Assembly: GCA_902567785.1 (NCBI GenBank)
Contig: CACFOR010000001.1
Coordinates: forward strand, 1-64,000
Length of the DNA stretch: 64,000 nucleotides
Direction: 5' to 3'
From: an uncultured Pelagibacteraceae bacterium
GTDB lineage: Bacteria; Pseudomonadota; Alphaproteobacteria; Pelagibacterales; Pelagibacteraceae
Position numbers and translations under genes: made by a program. The notes under the pieces were generated by a model. The model saw only the letters and a list, made by a program, of their open reading frames with translations, was not told where the DNA came from and made no database searches. Shown here one piece after another: positions 17,094 through 27,100 of this stretch. Position 1 is the first letter of the stretch, and each line of letters opens with the position of its first letter.

Positions 17094-17951
17094 TTATCTT
17101 TTTTTTAAAACAAGAAATGAATGAATCGCAATTGTGATGATTATTATGGCTCCCCCCATTATTGTTTCGATACTGGGCTCTTCTTTAATAACTAACCAAA
17201 CCCAGAGAGGTCCAAAAATAGTTTCGAGCAAAAAGAAAAGATTAACCTCGGCCGCTGTAATATATCTGGGTGCTAAGGTTACACACACAAAAGGGATAGC
17301 GATACAAAATACACACATTAAAGGAATAATAATCAAATCGTTATTTTCTAATGTTATTTGGTCAACAAAAATAAGAGCAAACAATGAAACCACTAATTTA
17401 CCAATCATAGCAGAAGGGAGTAGATTAATTTTTTTAGCAGATCTTATTATAACAGCGTTAGCAGCTAAGCCAGTTGCACAAACTAAACCTAAAAAATTTC
17501 CCAAAAAATCACCAGAATCTACAGCATCATAAAATATATAAATTACAGCTAGCGTTGTTATAATTATAGCTATCCATGTTTTTTGATCAGGGTTTTCTTT
17601 TAAAAAAATAAGACTTATAACTGCAGAAATCATTGGAGCTAAAGCAACCATAACCAATGTGTTTGCAACATTTGTATTTTCAATTGAAACAACAAAAACT
17701 GTACTAGTTATAGCAAACGTGAAGATAAAAGCTACGCCATGCCAACCATTACCTAAAATTTTTTTAAATAAAATGGATTTATAATAAACTGAAAGGCCAA
17801 TTAAAATAGTCAAAAATGGAATGAACCCTCTATAAAAAATTAAATTCCACGAACTAATGTCTGCAAGACGTATTAAAAGAGAGTCTGGTGTAATAAATAA
17901 AATTCCACCGAAAGCTAGAAGCATTCCTTTTTTTTGGTCATTATGTGTCAT
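17094..17951 (-). CDS. DMT-superfamily (EamA) transporter
   Basis: A 285-residue membrane protein with ten predicted helices in two EamA repeats (GGILFITPDSLLIRL at the start, ATGLAANAVIIRSAKK in the middle). PALAPMISAV-like and ETIFGPLWVWL segments are typical of the family. It is the first gene of the minus-strand transporter operon and is divergent from the dimethylglycine-dehydrogenase-like gene at 18085. The substrate is unknown. Confidence 0.88.
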   Translation of the reverse strand: MTHNDQKKGMLLAFGGILFITPDSLLIRLADISSWNLIFYRGFIPFLTILIGLSVYYKSILFKKILGNGWHGVAFIFTFAITSTVFVVSIENTNVANTLVMVALAPMISAVISLIFLKENPDQKTWIAIIITTLAVIYIFYDAVDSGDFLGNFLGLVCATGLAANAVIIRSAKKINLLPSAMIGKLVVSLFALIFVDQITLENNDLIIIPLMCVFCIAIPFVCVTLAPRYITAAEVNLFFLLETIFGPLWVWLVIKEEPSIETIMGGAIIIITIAIHSFLVLKKR

Positions 17952-18019
17952 AATCTTTATTTTTATAAATTTTTAATTTATTTCGAGTAAGGTATCTTGC
18001 TAAATATTTTTTTATGTTT

Positions 18020-18028
18020 TGCTATAAT
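18020..18028 (+). promoter_or_regulatory. Candidate extended -10 promoter element
   Basis: TGCTATAAT lies 57 bp before the start of the large flavoprotein gene at 18085. The extended TG motif may compensate for a weak -35 (TTGCTA lies 20 bp upstream, longer than ideal). I looked for a glycine-riboswitch-like leader in this gap and saw none. Confidence 0.35.
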
Positions 18029-18084
18029 ATCTTATCATCTTGTAGGTTACAAATCATGATATATAATAAAATTTTAGGAAAAAA

Positions 18085-20511
18085 ATGTCAGAAGAAAAAA
18101 TAGTTTCACATGCTAAAGTAGGTATCATTGGTGGTGGCATTATGGGAGTCAGTTTGCTTTACCATTTAGCTAAAGAGGGATGGAAAGATTTAGTTTTGCT
18201 CGAAAAGGGAGAATTGACTTCTGGTTCTACATGGCATGCTGCTGGTCAATGCCCTCAAATGATGGGGAGTTATAATTTAGCTAAAATTCATAAAGAATCT
18301 AACAATCTCTATAAAAAACTTGAAAAAGAAACAGAACAACCCACGGGATTTCATGAATGCGGAAGTTTAAGAATAGCTTACAAAAAAGAAGATTTAGATT
18401 GGTTTAAATATGTAAAAGGAATTTTAGATAATATTGGAGCTCCCTCAGAAATTATTTCAAAAAATGAAATTAGAAAAGTTCATCCTTTCATTAAATTAGA
18501 TGGAATACTTGGTGCATTCCATACACTAGATGATGGACATACCGATCCAACTAGTACAACAAATGCTATGGCTAAAGGTGCAAGAAATTATGGAGCCAAA
18601 ATATATAGAAATAATAGAGTAACAGACATTAAACTACTTTCTTCAGGAGAATGGAAATTAATTACTGAAAAAGGAGATATTATTTGTGAGCACGTTGTAA
18701 ATGCCGCAGGAAGTTATGGTCCAGAAGTTGGAGCAATGGTTGGATTAAAAAATATTCCATCAATTAATATGATTCACCATTATTTAGTTACAGACGAACA
18801 TCCTTCCATTGCAAAATTAGAAAAAGAATTGCCTGTTGTAAGAGATCCTCAGGCCTCAGCTTACTTAAGACAAGAAGGAAAAGGTTTGTTAATTGGACCA
18901 TATGAAAAAAATACAAAATGCTGGGCTTTAAATGGGATGGACTGGAAATTTAATATGGAACTATTGGAGCCTGAACTTGATAGAATTGAAGAACATTTGA
19001 ATATTGGAATGAACAGAATACCTGAGTTTAAAGATGTTGGTATTAAAAAAATTATTTGCGGACCTATTACTCATACACCAGATGATAATTTTCTCGCAGG
19101 ACCAGCGCCAGGTTTAAAAAATTTTTGGATGTTTTGTGGAGCGAGTATTGGAATAGCTCAAGGTGGTGGAGCTGGAAAATATATGGCTCAATGGATGATG
19201 CATGGTGATGCGGATATTAATATGTTGGAATTTGAACCAAGAAGATACATGAGTTGGAGTAATAAGGATTATGCAATTAAAAAATCATCTGATCAGTATA
19301 GAAGAATGTATTTTACTCCCTTACCAAACGAAAGCATTGAAATTGGGAGGCCTATGAAAATAACACCTATATATAATAAATTAAAAGAATCAGGAGCCGT
19401 ATATTTGGATTCTTACGGTTGGGAAAAACCAAGCTGGTTTGGGAAAAAAGGAATAAAAGAGGAATACAGTTTTAAAAGAACAAATGCTTTTAGGTATGTT
19501 CAGAAAGAATGCGAAGGTGTTCAAAATAATGTTGGGGTATTAGATTTAAGTACCTTTGCAAAATATGAAATTTCTGGAAAAGATAGCGAATCTTTCTTAG
19601 ATCGTTTATGCGCAAACAAAATTCCAAAAAAAGATGGAAGTATAGTTCTTACTCATATGCTAAATGAAAAAGGTCGTATACAAAGCGAATTAACAATTAC
19701 TAGACTTCCAAATAATACTTTTTATGTACTTTCTTCTACTGCTTCAGAAATAAGAGATTTGGATTGGTTTAATCATCATAAAAAAGAAAATATAAATATA
19801 AAAAATGTTACCCAAGATTATGGTGTGCTTGTTCTAGCAGGACCAAATTCTAGAAAAGTGCTCTCTCAATTAACTTCTCAAAATTTACACAACAATGATT
19901 TTCCTTGGCTTAAAGGTAAAGAAATATTAATTAATAAAATTCCAGTTAGAGCCCTAAGGGTAAATTATGTTGGCGAATTAGGATGGGAACTTCATCATCC
20001 CATGAACCAAATGGAATCATTATATGATGCTATTTATGAAGCAGGTAAAAAAGAAAAAATAATTAATTTTGGAACATATGCTGTAAATTCATTAAGAATG
20101 GAAAAAGCATATAGAGGTTGGGGAAGTGAACTTACTGGCGAAATAAGTTTGGTAGAAGCTGGGATGGATCGTTTCTTTAATTTAAATAAAAAAAATAATT
20201 TTATTGGAGCAAAAGTTCTTCAAGATAAAATTCAATCTGGAGTTGATATAAAAATAGTTTATTTGGAAGTTGATGTTGATGATGCTGACGCTAGAGGCAA
20301 CGAACCAGTTTATTGTAATGGTAAAGTAGTAGGAGTAGTTACTTCAGGTGGTTATGGTTTTAGATCTAAAAAAAGTCTAGCATTTGCTTACGTAAAATCT
20401 GACTTTGTCGAAGCTCCAGGCCTAGAAATTGAAATTCAAGGTAAAAAAAGAAAAGCTAAAATACTCCATAAAGTTGTTTATGACCCTGAAAATAAAAAAT
20501 TAACAGCCTAA
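18085..20511 (+). CDS. Dimethylglycine/sarcosine dehydrogenase-like flavoprotein
   Basis: An 808-residue cytoplasmic enzyme with the DMGDH/SarDH domain order: DAO FAD domain (GIIGGGIMGVSLLYHLA near residue 14), FAO_M central domain, and a C-terminal GcvT-like folate domain from about residue 420 onward. The WHAAG motif near residue 52 carries the His that covalently binds FAD in the family. It should demethylate dimethylglycine or sarcosine and hand the methylene group to tetrahydrofolate. After WHAAG the sequence QCPQMMGSYN differs from its paralogue at 22656, suggesting different substrates. Confidence 0.88.
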   Translation: MSEEKIVSHAKVGIIGGGIMGVSLLYHLAKEGWKDLVLLEKGELTSGSTWHAAGQCPQMMGSYNLAKIHKESNNLYKKLEKETEQPTGFHECGSLRIAYKKEDLDWFKYVKGILDNIGAPSEIISKNEIRKVHPFIKLDGILGAFHTLDDGHTDPTSTTNAMAKGARNYGAKIYRNNRVTDIKLLSSGEWKLITEKGDIICEHVVNAAGSYGPEVGAMVGLKNIPSINMIHHYLVTDEHPSIAKLEKELPVVRDPQASAYLRQEGKGLLIGPYEKNTKCWALNGMDWKFNMELLEPELDRIEEHLNIGMNRIPEFKDVGIKKIICGPITHTPDDNFLAGPAPGLKNFWMFCGASIGIAQGGGAGKYMAQWMMHGDADINMLEFEPRRYMSWSNKDYAIKKSSDQYRRMYFTPLPNESIEIGRPMKITPIYNKLKESGAVYLDSYGWEKPSWFGKKGIKEEYSFKRTNAFRYVQKECEGVQNNVGVLDLSTFAKYEISGKDSESFLDRLCANKIPKKDGSIVLTHMLNEKGRIQSELTITRLPNNTFYVLSSTASEIRDLDWFNHHKKENINIKNVTQDYGVLVLAGPNSRKVLSQLTSQNLHNNDFPWLKGKEILINKIPVRALRVNYVGELGWELHHPMNQMESLYDAIYEAGKKEKIINFGTYAVNSLRMEKAYRGWGSELTGEISLVEAGMDRFFNLNKKNNFIGAKVLQDKIQSGVDIKIVYLEVDVDDADARGNEPVYCNGKVVGVVTSGGYGFRSKKSLAFAYVKSDFVEAPGLEIEIQGKKRKAKILHKVVYDPENKKLTA

Positions 20512-20572
20512 ACGAATCCATCTAGACAATTAAAATGAAATAAAGCATGATCCAAATTTTTAGAGGAGATTC

Positions 20573-21763
20573 ATGGCAACAAGAACAAATTCACCTCCAA
20601 AACCACATTTAGGTTTTGGTACAAGAATTAGAAAGTCGCCATTTTTTGAATCTACTTTGGCATGGGGTTGCAAAGAGTACACAACATATAATCATATGTA
20701 CTTTCCAGTTTATTATAATACTCCAGAAGAAGATTTTTGGAGTTTAGTTAATGATGTTACGCTTTGGGATGTATCTGTAGAACGTCAAGTGGAAATCAAG
20801 GGACCCGATGCAACAAAATTTACGCAGTTATTAACTCCAAGAAATTTATCAAATTGCGCAGTTAATCAATGCAAATATGTTTTAAATACGAATTATGAAG
20901 GCGGTATTCTAAGCGACCCGATACTATTAAGATTAGCAGAAGATCATTGGTGGTATTCAATTTCAGATAGCGATCTTTTACTTTGGGCCATGGGTGTTGC
21001 CGGTAAAGATAAATATGATATTGAATTAAGAGAACCAGACGTATCTCCATTACAAGTTCAAGGACCAAAATCAAGAGCATTAATGAACGATTTATTTGGA
21101 TCGTGGATTAATGACCTAAAATATTATTGGTGTAAACAAACAGATTTAAATGGAATACCCGTGGTTATTTCAAGAACTGGATGGAGTGGAGAAATTGGAT
21201 ATGAAGTTTATCTTAGAGATGGAAAACGTGGAGCAGAATTATATGAAAAGATCATGGCTGCCGGAAAACAATATAAAATAGCCCCAACTGGTCCATCACA
21301 AATTAGAAGAGTTGAAGCTGGAATCTTTTCATATTTTCAAGATATGAGAGTTACAGATAACCCATTTGAAATTGGAATGGATAGATTGGTTGATCTGGAT
21401 ATGGAAGCTGATTTTGTTGGAAAGGAAGCACTTAAAAAAATTAAAAAAGAAGGTATTAAAAGGAAATTAGTTGGGATAGAAATTTTAGGAGATCCAATAA
21501 GTAAAGTTGTTCCCCCTCAATATACACCTGGCTATTTTGTGCCTGATCATTGGCCAGTATTTGATGATAAAAAAGAAATTGGCTATGTTACATCTAAATG
21601 TTTTTCTCCAAGACTTAAGAAAAATATTGGGTATGCTTTCATTCCTATTGAATATGGAAAAAATGATACTCAGTTTGAAATAAGATCACCTTATGCAAAT
21701 TTAAAAGCAAAAGTGGTACCATTACCTTTCTTTGATCCCAAGAAAAAAATTCCGATAAAATAA
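20573..21763 (+). CDS. GcvT-family aminomethyltransferase, DmdA-like
   Basis: A 396-residue protein of GCV_T and GCV_T-C domains, cytoplasmic and folate-binding by family. Features such as YTTYNHMYFPV, DVSVERQVEIKGPDA, DVSPLQVQGPKSRALM and SRTGWSGEIGYEVY resemble the DMSP demethylase DmdA and its close relatives more than classical glycine-cleavage T protein. No gcvH or gcvP is adjacent. It has an AGAGGAG ribosome site and sits between two methyl-amine dehydrogenase-like genes, so it may take methyl groups from a betaine or sulfonium compound. Actual DMSP activity cannot be asserted without phylogeny. Confidence 0.8.
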   Translation: MATRTNSPPKPHLGFGTRIRKSPFFESTLAWGCKEYTTYNHMYFPVYYNTPEEDFWSLVNDVTLWDVSVERQVEIKGPDATKFTQLLTPRNLSNCAVNQCKYVLNTNYEGGILSDPILLRLAEDHWWYSISDSDLLLWAMGVAGKDKYDIELREPDVSPLQVQGPKSRALMNDLFGSWINDLKYYWCKQTDLNGIPVVISRTGWSGEIGYEVYLRDGKRGAELYEKIMAAGKQYKIAPTGPSQIRRVEAGIFSYFQDMRVTDNPFEIGMDRLVDLDMEADFVGKEALKKIKKEGIKRKLVGIEILGDPISKVVPPQYTPGYFVPDHWPVFDDKKEIGYVTSKCFSPRLKKNIGYAFIPIEYGKNDTQFEIRSPYANLKAKVVPLPFFDPKKKIPIK

Positions 21764-21798
21764 TTTATGCATGTAAATCAAATCTGTGGGAATCACGG

Positions 21799-22659
21799 AT
21801 GAAACCTCGTGATATTCTACTGGCATTGTGTGCACCATTACTTTTAGGTTTTGGTTTTGCTATTGCAAAACCAGCAATGCAACAATTTCCACCTTTTTTA
21901 TTAATGGGGTTAAGGTTTACTATAGCAGCGTTAATTTTAGTTTGGTGGGTTCCCATTCCAAAAAAACTTCTTAAAGATTTATTTATAGTTTCACTTATTG
22001 GAGGAACATTAACATATGGCTTGGTTTATACGGGTTTAAATAGTGTTGATGCATCATCTTCAATTCTTCTAGTACATACAGAAGTACCCTTCGGCGTTAT
22101 AATTGCTTATTTCTTATTTAAAGAAAAACCAGGATTAAAAAATATTTTAGGTATTGTTGTTGCTTTCATAGGTCTTTTCATTTTACTAGGAGCACCAAAC
22201 CTTGAAGGTAAATTAATTGGAGTCATATTATTGCTTACCGGAGCATTTGCTTGGTCACTAGGAATGGTTATGGCTAAACCAATTAGTAAAAAAATAGGTG
22301 GACTTGCGGTCACAGCTTGGGTTTGTCTATTTTCTGGACCTATGCTCTTATTAGGTTCTTTCATTTTTGACGGAAATACAATTAATCATCTTTCGTCTGC
22401 AGATCTACAAGGATGGTTGATAGTTGGTTTTCTAGGACTTATCATGCAACCAATAGCATATGGAACTTGGTATCAAGTAATGAGCCGTAATCCTGTTCAT
22501 AAAGTAATGCCTCTCATGCTTCTTCTGCCATTAACAGGATTATCAACTGCCATTTTTTTACTTGGGGAAGATCCTTCAGCTGAAGTTTTTCTTGGTGGTG
22601 CTATTATATTGTTTGGAATTGCTATGATATTATTTGAAAAAAAAAATAAAAAAAAATGA
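21799..22659 (+). CDS. DMT-superfamily (EamA) transporter
   Basis: A 286-residue membrane protein with ten helices in two EamA repeats ([16 protein letters not shown] early, [18 protein letters not shown] in the second half). It ends in a Lys/Asn tail. The stop overlaps the ATG of the next flavoprotein (ATGA), so the two are coupled; it may move a substrate or product of methylated glycine catabolism, but the family does not allow a specific call. Confidence 0.88.
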   Translation: MKPRDILLALCAPLLLGFGFAIAKPAMQQFPPFLLMGLRFTIAALILVWWVPIPKKLLKDLFIVSLIGGTLTYGLVYTGLNSVDASSSILLVHTEVPFGVIIAYFLFKEKPGLKNILGIVVAFIGLFILLGAPNLEGKLIGVILLLTGAFAWSLGMVMAKPISKKIGGLAVTAWVCLFSGPMLLLGSFIFDGNTINHLSSADLQGWLIVGFLGLIMQPIAYGTWYQVMSRNPVHKVMPLMLLLPLTGLSTAIFLLGEDPSAEVFLGGAIILFGIAMILFEKKNKKK

Positions 22660-25106
22660 ATAAATCCATACCCAAAAGTACAAAAGCTATCGTTATCGGT
22701 GGCGGCGTTGCTGGTTGCTCTACTGCTTATCATTTAGCAAAATTTGGATGGAAAGATGTTATTTTACTTGAAAGAGATCAGCTTACATCGGGTACAACTT
22801 GGCACGCAGCTGGATTGGTAAGTCAATTAGGACCTACGGCTGCTGTCACCAAAATAAGAAAATATACAACAGACTTATATAAAGAATTAGAAAAAAAAAT
22901 AGATTTTTCAGCAGGATTAAAATTAAATGGAGCTTTGTCCATAGCAACAACCAAAGGAAGATGGCAAGAACTACAAAGACAAGCAACTACAGCAAAATTG
23001 TTCGATGTTCATGTAGAAGTATTAAATATTGATCAAATAAAAAAAATTTATCCAATAATAAATGAAAAGGATATTTTGGGTGGTATTTTTATGCCTGGTG
23101 ATGGACAAGCTGATCCAATTGGGGTAACTAATTTATTGGCGAAAGCGGCAAAAGAATTAGGTGTTAAAATATTTGAAAAAAGTCCTGTTGAAAAAATTTT
23201 AGTTAAGAACGGAAGAGTATCTGGAGTTAAAGTCAACAATCAATTAATTGAATGTGAATATTTAGTTTTAGCAACTGGAATGTGGTCAAGACAAATAGGA
23301 GAAGAGATTGGTGTAAGTATACCTTTATATCCCGCAGAACATTTTTATATAATTACTGAACCAATTAAAGATTTGCCCAAAAAATTAGCTGTATTAAGAG
23401 ATTTTGATGATAGATTATATTTAAAAGAAGATGCAGGCAAATTACTAGTTGGGATTTTCGAGGGTAAATCAATACCAGCTTTTGAAAAAACAAATAAAGT
23501 TCCTAATAATTTTTCATTTGGTGAGTTTCCTGAAAATTTTGATCATTTTGAACCTTATTTAGAAGCGTCATTTAAACGAGTACCACTTTTAGAAAAAGCT
23601 GGTGTCAGAAAATTTTTTGCAGGACCAGAATCTTTTACACCAGATACAAATACACTTTTAGGAGAAGTTCCAGAAATTAAAAATTTTTTTGTCTGTTGTG
23701 GATTTAATAGCATTGGAATTGGAAGTGGAGGGGGAGCTGGAAAAGTAACTGCCGAATGGATGATGAATGGCCATATCAACGAAGATTTATTTATATATGA
23801 TATAAAAAGATTTCAAAAATTTCATTCAGAGATTAATTTTATTAAAGAAAGAATAACAGAGACTCTAGGTGATTTATATGGAATGCATTGGCCGTATAAA
23901 CAACACAAAACATCCAGAAATAAAAAATTATTTCCATATCACGACGAGCTAAAAAAAGCTGGAGCTTGCTTTGGAGCATCATCAGGTTATGAAAGACCGC
24001 TTTGGTTTGCTTTGAATGGTGAAAATCCAGAACTTAAATATAGTTATAATTACCAAAATTGGTATCCATCAGTAGAATTTGAAACAAAAAATGCGAGAAA
24101 AAATGTTGGTTTATTCGATTTAACTGCTTTTTCTAAATACGATTTAAAAGGAGGAAAAACTTATAGTGAATTGCAAAGAATTTGTACTGCTAATATTAAA
24201 AATGAAATTGGAAAAACATCTTATACTCAAATGTTAAATGAAGACGGTGGAATAGAAACAGATTTGACAGTTGTGTGTATGGGTAAAAATTATTTTAGGA
24301 TTGTTACTTCTGCAGCAAACAGAGAACATGATAAGTTTCATATATTAAAATATTTATCAAAAGAAGTAGAATTTAAAGATGTTACAGACGATGTTGCTTG
24401 CCTTGGAGTGTTTGGTCCTAAAAGCAGAAGTTTAATGTCAAAATTGTCAAATGATGATTTTTCAAATGAAAATTTTAAATTTGGCTCAAGTAAAGAAATT
24501 AAAATTAATAATAAAAAAATATGGGCACAGAGACTATCTTACGTAGGTGAACTAGGTTTTGAGCTTTATATAAAAATGAATGAAGCAAAAGAAATATATA
24601 ATTTAATTGTAGATAATGGAAAAGAGTTTAATCTTTCTCATTGCGGAATGTTTGCTATGGATACAATGAGAATGGAGAAAGGATATATGCACTGGGGACA
24701 TGATATGTCGCCTGAAGAAAATCAATATGAGGCAGGCTTGAAATTTGCAGTAAGTTTCAAAAAAAATATTGATTTTGTTGGAAAAAAAGCAATTGAACAA
24801 ATTAAAAATAAAAAAATAAAAAAAATGATGGTAATGTTGGCTTTAAAAAATAGTGAACCAGGAGCTCCATTGCTTCTTCATGATGAACCTATATATTGCG
24901 AAGATAAAATTGTTGGAAGAACTACCTCTGGAAACTATTCATTTAACTATAAGAAAAATATGTCATTTGGCTATATAAATTTGATTTTACCAATAGAAGA
25001 ATTAGCTAAGAAAACTTTCTTTATTGAAGTTGAAAAAAAGAAACATGAAGCATTTTTACAAATAGAAGCACTTCACGATCCAAAAAATGAAATAATAAAA
25101 AGTTAA
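22656..25106 (+). CDS. Dimethylglycine/sarcosine dehydrogenase-like flavoprotein
   Basis: An 816-residue paralogue of the 18085 gene with the same order: FAD-binding motif [16 protein letters not shown] near residue 13, [11 protein letters not shown] with the covalent-FAD His, FAO_M region, and a C-terminal GCV_T folate domain (about 430-816, with [12 protein letters not shown] and [18 protein letters not shown]). The LVSQLG context after WHAAG is closer to classical DMGDH/SarDH than the paralogue. It is coupled to the upstream transporter and 2 bp from the phosphatase-like gene downstream. Confidence 0.88.
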   Translation: MNKSIPKSTKAIVIGGGVAGCSTAYHLAKFGWKDVILLERDQLTSGTTWHAAGLVSQLGPTAAVTKIRKYTTDLYKELEKKIDFSAGLKLNGALSIATTKGRWQELQRQATTAKLFDVHVEVLNIDQIKKIYPIINEKDILGGIFMPGDGQADPIGVTNLLAKAAKELGVKIFEKSPVEKILVKNGRVSGVKVNNQLIECEYLVLATGMWSRQIGEEIGVSIPLYPAEHFYIITEPIKDLPKKLAVLRDFDDRLYLKEDAGKLLVGIFEGKSIPAFEKTNKVPNNFSFGEFPENFDHFEPYLEASFKRVPLLEKAGVRKFFAGPESFTPDTNTLLGEVPEIKNFFVCCGFNSIGIGSGGGAGKVTAEWMMNGHINEDLFIYDIKRFQKFHSEINFIKERITETLGDLYGMHWPYKQHKTSRNKKLFPYHDELKKAGACFGASSGYERPLWFALNGENPELKYSYNYQNWYPSVEFETKNARKNVGLFDLTAFSKYDLKGGKTYSELQRICTANIKNEIGKTSYTQMLNEDGGIETDLTVVCMGKNYFRIVTSAANREHDKFHILKYLSKEVEFKDVTDDVACLGVFGPKSRSLMSKLSNDDFSNENFKFGSSKEIKINNKKIWAQRLSYVGELGFELYIKMNEAKEIYNLIVDNGKEFNLSHCGMFAMDTMRMEKGYMHWGHDMSPEENQYEAGLKFAVSFKKNIDFVGKKAIEQIKNKKIKKMMVMLALKNSEPGAPLLLHDEPIYCEDKIVGRTTSGNYSFNYKKNMSFGYINLILPIEELAKKTFFIEVEKKKHEAFLQIEALHDPKNEIIKS

Positions 25107-25108
25107 AT

Positions 25109-25915
25109 ATGAATAAAATTCAAAAAAAAGATAAAATAAATTATTATAATTTTTTAAATTCACTTCCAAAAAAAATAAACAGATTATATTTTGGCAAGCT
25201 AAAAGGAAAATTTAAAATAAACAATAAATCTAAAAAAAAAAATGGTTTTGATCCAGTAACGAATATTGACAAGGAGTTTGAGCTCTTTTTAAGAAGAGAA
25301 ATTTCAAAAAAATTTCCAGATGATGGAATAATCGGAGAAGAATTAAAAATTAAAAAAAGTAAAAGTGGTTTTACATGGGTAATAGACCCAATAGATGGAA
25401 CCAGATCATTTATAATAGGAAGTCCTACCTGGAGTAATTTAATAAGCGTTAGTTACAAAAATGTCCCAACTTTTGGTTTAGTGAATTTTCCTATGCTTAA
25501 AAAATATTACATCACAGGAAAAAGCAAGGTCAGCTATCTAGTGGAAGATAATAAATTTATAAAACTTAAAGTAGTAAAATCAAATTCACTTAAAAATTCA
25601 AAGATCGCAGGAAATTTTTTCGGATGGCTATCAGTAAATGAACAAAAAAAAGTTTCAAAATTAACAAAATTAATGAGATATCCATGTTCGGATGCTTTAA
25701 GTTATTGTCAGCTATCCGAAGGAAAATTGAATGCTGTTTTGCAATGCTATAATAAAATTTGGGATATACATCCTATGATATCTATTATTAGAAATTCAGG
25801 AGGATATATATCTACTTGGAAAAATAAAGACCCGAAGTTTGGAGGTAATATAGTGGCAAGCTCAAGCCTTCAATTACATAATAAAATTATAAAAATGCTT
25901 AAGCCAGTTGCATAA
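25109..25915 (+). CDS. Inositol-monophosphatase-family phosphatase
   Basis: A 268-residue protein of the Mg2+-dependent IMPase fold. Metal-binding motifs are GEE (about residue 75), DPIDGTRSF (about 94) and the late IWDIHPMISII where the third Asp sits. Members hydrolyse inositol phosphates, histidinol phosphate (HisN type) or adenosine 3',5'-bisphosphate. The GTRSF variant and the terminal PKFGG segment are often seen in HisN-like proteins, so histidinol-phosphatase is a reasonable alternative. The N-terminus is very Lys/Asn-rich. It starts 2 bp after the flavoprotein stop. Confidence 0.82.
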   Translation: MNKIQKKDKINYYNFLNSLPKKINRLYFGKLKGKFKINNKSKKKNGFDPVTNIDKEFELFLRREISKKFPDDGIIGEELKIKKSKSGFTWVIDPIDGTRSFIIGSPTWSNLISVSYKNVPTFGLVNFPMLKKYYITGKSKVSYLVEDNKFIKLKVVKSNSLKNSKIAGNFFGWLSVNEQKKVSKLTKLMRYPCSDALSYCQLSEGKLNAVLQCYNKIWDIHPMISIIRNSGGYISTWKNKDPKFGGNIVASSSLQLHNKIIKMLKPVA

Positions 25916-25942
25916 TATTAAATGCAAAATATAATCTATTAA

Positions 25943-26413
25943 ATGAATATAAATTTAAAAACAGAAAAAGTAATAAAAGAATGGACCGATTATAACGGTC
26001 ACCTAAATGTAGCTTTCTATGTGCATATATTTGATATTGCTGCAGATGTGATGTTAGATGGTTTTAATATGGGAGGTATATCTGCAAAAAAAAATAAAAA
26101 AACTACTTTTGTAGCGGAGATGCATACAATCTATAACCAAGAAGTTAGATTAGATGAAGAAGTTGAGACACAAGTAACATATATTGATCATGATAAAAAA
26201 AGAATCCATTATAGACTTTCTATGTTTCACAAAACAAAGAAATATCTTGCTGCAACAAATGAAGTATTGTCATTATATGTTGATCTTAATACAAGAAAAG
26301 TTACCGAGTTTGATCCAGATAGATTAGTTCTTATGGATGATTTTATAAAAAAATATTCATCTAAGTTTAATTCAGAAAAATTATTTTTCTTAAATAAATT
26401 AAAAAAAGTTTAA
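25943..26413 (+). CDS. Hotdog-fold acyl-CoA thioesterase
   Basis: A 156-residue 4HBT-type thioesterase. The signature EWTDYNGHLNVAFYVHIFD near the N-terminus holds the catalytic Asp, and FVAEMHTIYNQEVRLDEEV forms the central helix and strand. Close relatives occur in carnitine and betainyl-CoA gene sets, where they release glycine betaine from its CoA ester. In this methylated-glycine neighbourhood that activity is plausible, but general acyl-CoA thioesterase is the safe call. Confidence 0.8.
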   Translation: MNINLKTEKVIKEWTDYNGHLNVAFYVHIFDIAADVMLDGFNMGGISAKKNKKTTFVAEMHTIYNQEVRLDEEVETQVTYIDHDKKRIHYRLSMFHKTKKYLAATNEVLSLYVDLNTRKVTEFDPDRLVLMDDFIKKYSSKFNSEKLFFLNKLKKV

Positions 26414-26427
26414 ATGTTTGAAAATTA

Positions 26428-26709
26428 ATGAGTAAAGATATTAAAGAAAAAGATAAAGTAGTATCTCCTTGCATAAGCATTTGTAAAACAGATCCAAGGA
26501 CTGGATTTTGCTATGGTTGTGGAAGAACAGATGAAGAGAAAATGATTTGGAAAGAAGAAAAAACCTCAATTTTATGGAAGAAGGAAAACTTAAATTTACT
26601 CATGAAAAGAATGTCTGGTTGGCAACTAGAAACTTTTAAAGAATCCTACTCAAACAAAAAAAAGACTGGGTTGTCTCTATTTAAGCAAAACTCAGCAAAA
26701 GATAATTAA
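26428..26709 (+). CDS. DUF1289-family protein
   Basis: A 93-residue protein with the DUF1289 cysteine pattern: SPCISICKTD, then GFCYGCGRTDEE, giving four Cys that could bind zinc or an Fe-S cluster, followed by a Trp-rich helix (ILWKKENLNLLMKRM). The function of the family is unknown. It is the last gene of the plus-strand run that began at 18085 and converges on the small membrane protein gene at 26741. Confidence 0.83.
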   Translation: MSKDIKEKDKVVSPCISICKTDPRTGFCYGCGRTDEEKMIWKEEKTSILWKKENLNLLMKRMSGWQLETFKESYSNKKKTGLSLFKQNSAKDN

Positions 26710-26740
26710 ACTGAAAATCTTAAGAATTAAAATTTAAAAA

Positions 26741-26977
26741 CTATTTTAATAATTTTCTATAAGTAAATATTACAGCAAATACTATTATTAAAGCAGCTAT
26801 TCCAGATTCTCCAAGGCTGTTCAGTAATGCAACTAAATTTTTTGTAACTTGCGAACCTAAAAAAGCTACATCTGGACCAAATAGTATTTCAGCAAGAACC
26901 GAAACTCCTAATAAAAGAACGCCAAGCTCTATAAATTGTCTCAAATAATTTCTTATTTTTGTAATCCATGCATTCAT
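26741..26977 (-). CDS. Small membrane protein (78 residues), paralogue of the 27101 gene
   Basis: Two predicted membrane segments: one at about residues 15-33 (IELGVLLLGVSVLAEILFG) and one at about 56-72 (IAALIIVFAVIFTY), with a basic terminus at each end. It has a good AAAGGAG ribosome site. Its layout and the motifs FLGSQVTKNLVALLNSLGES and G-rich second helix match the 71-residue protein upstream (VSGIADNIVGLVQSLGDAG), so the pair probably arose by duplication. The function is unknown; holin-like or channel-like oligomers are conceivable. Confidence 0.7.
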   Translation of the reverse strand: MNAWITKIRNYLRQFIELGVLLLGVSVLAEILFGPDVAFLGSQVTKNLVALLNSLGESGIAALIIVFAVIFTYRKLLK

Positions 26978-27009
26978 AAATACTCCTTTAATTTCCTTAT
27001 TTAAACTTC

Positions 27010-27041
27010 CTATCCTAGCCCAAAACTCCGGGCTAGGATAG
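27010..27041. terminator. Strong 12-bp hairpin between the paired microprotein genes
   Basis: CTATCCTAGCCC (27010-27021) pairs perfectly with GGGCTAGGATAG (27030-27041) around an 8-base loop. On the plus strand a T-run follows a few bases later (from 27047); on the minus strand, where both flanking genes are read, only a weaker TTTAAA follows. It could terminate or attenuate transcription between the two small genes, stop plus-strand read-through, or stabilise the 3' end of the 27101 gene mRNA. Confidence 0.6.
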
Positions 27042-27054
27042 TCAGGTTTTTAAA

Positions 27055-27090
27055 CGTTAGTTAATTATTATTAAGAGGGAAAAACTAACG
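27055..27090 (-). terminator. Second hairpin downstream of the 71-residue gene
   Basis: CGTTAGTT (27055-27062) pairs with AACTAACG (27083-27090) with a 20-base AT-rich loop. On the minus strand it lies 10 bp after the stop codon of the 71-residue gene and is followed by TTTAAAAA. It is weaker than the neighbouring 12-bp hairpin; the two together form a tandem structure at the transcript end. Confidence 0.4.
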
Positions 27091-27100
27091 GGATAAAAAT

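Noticed and set aside
17952-18084. Glycine or SAM riboswitch in front of the dimethylglycine-dehydrogenase-like gene
   Set aside because: Such leaders occur in SAR11, but the 133-bp gap shows no recognisable paired core or conserved GC-rich elements, only a promoter-like TGCTATAAT.
20573-21763. Naming the 396-residue protein DmdA
   Set aside because: It resembles DmdA but also many untested GcvT relatives and is longer than the SAR11 DmdA I remember. Without phylogeny a firm DMSP demethylase call is not justified.
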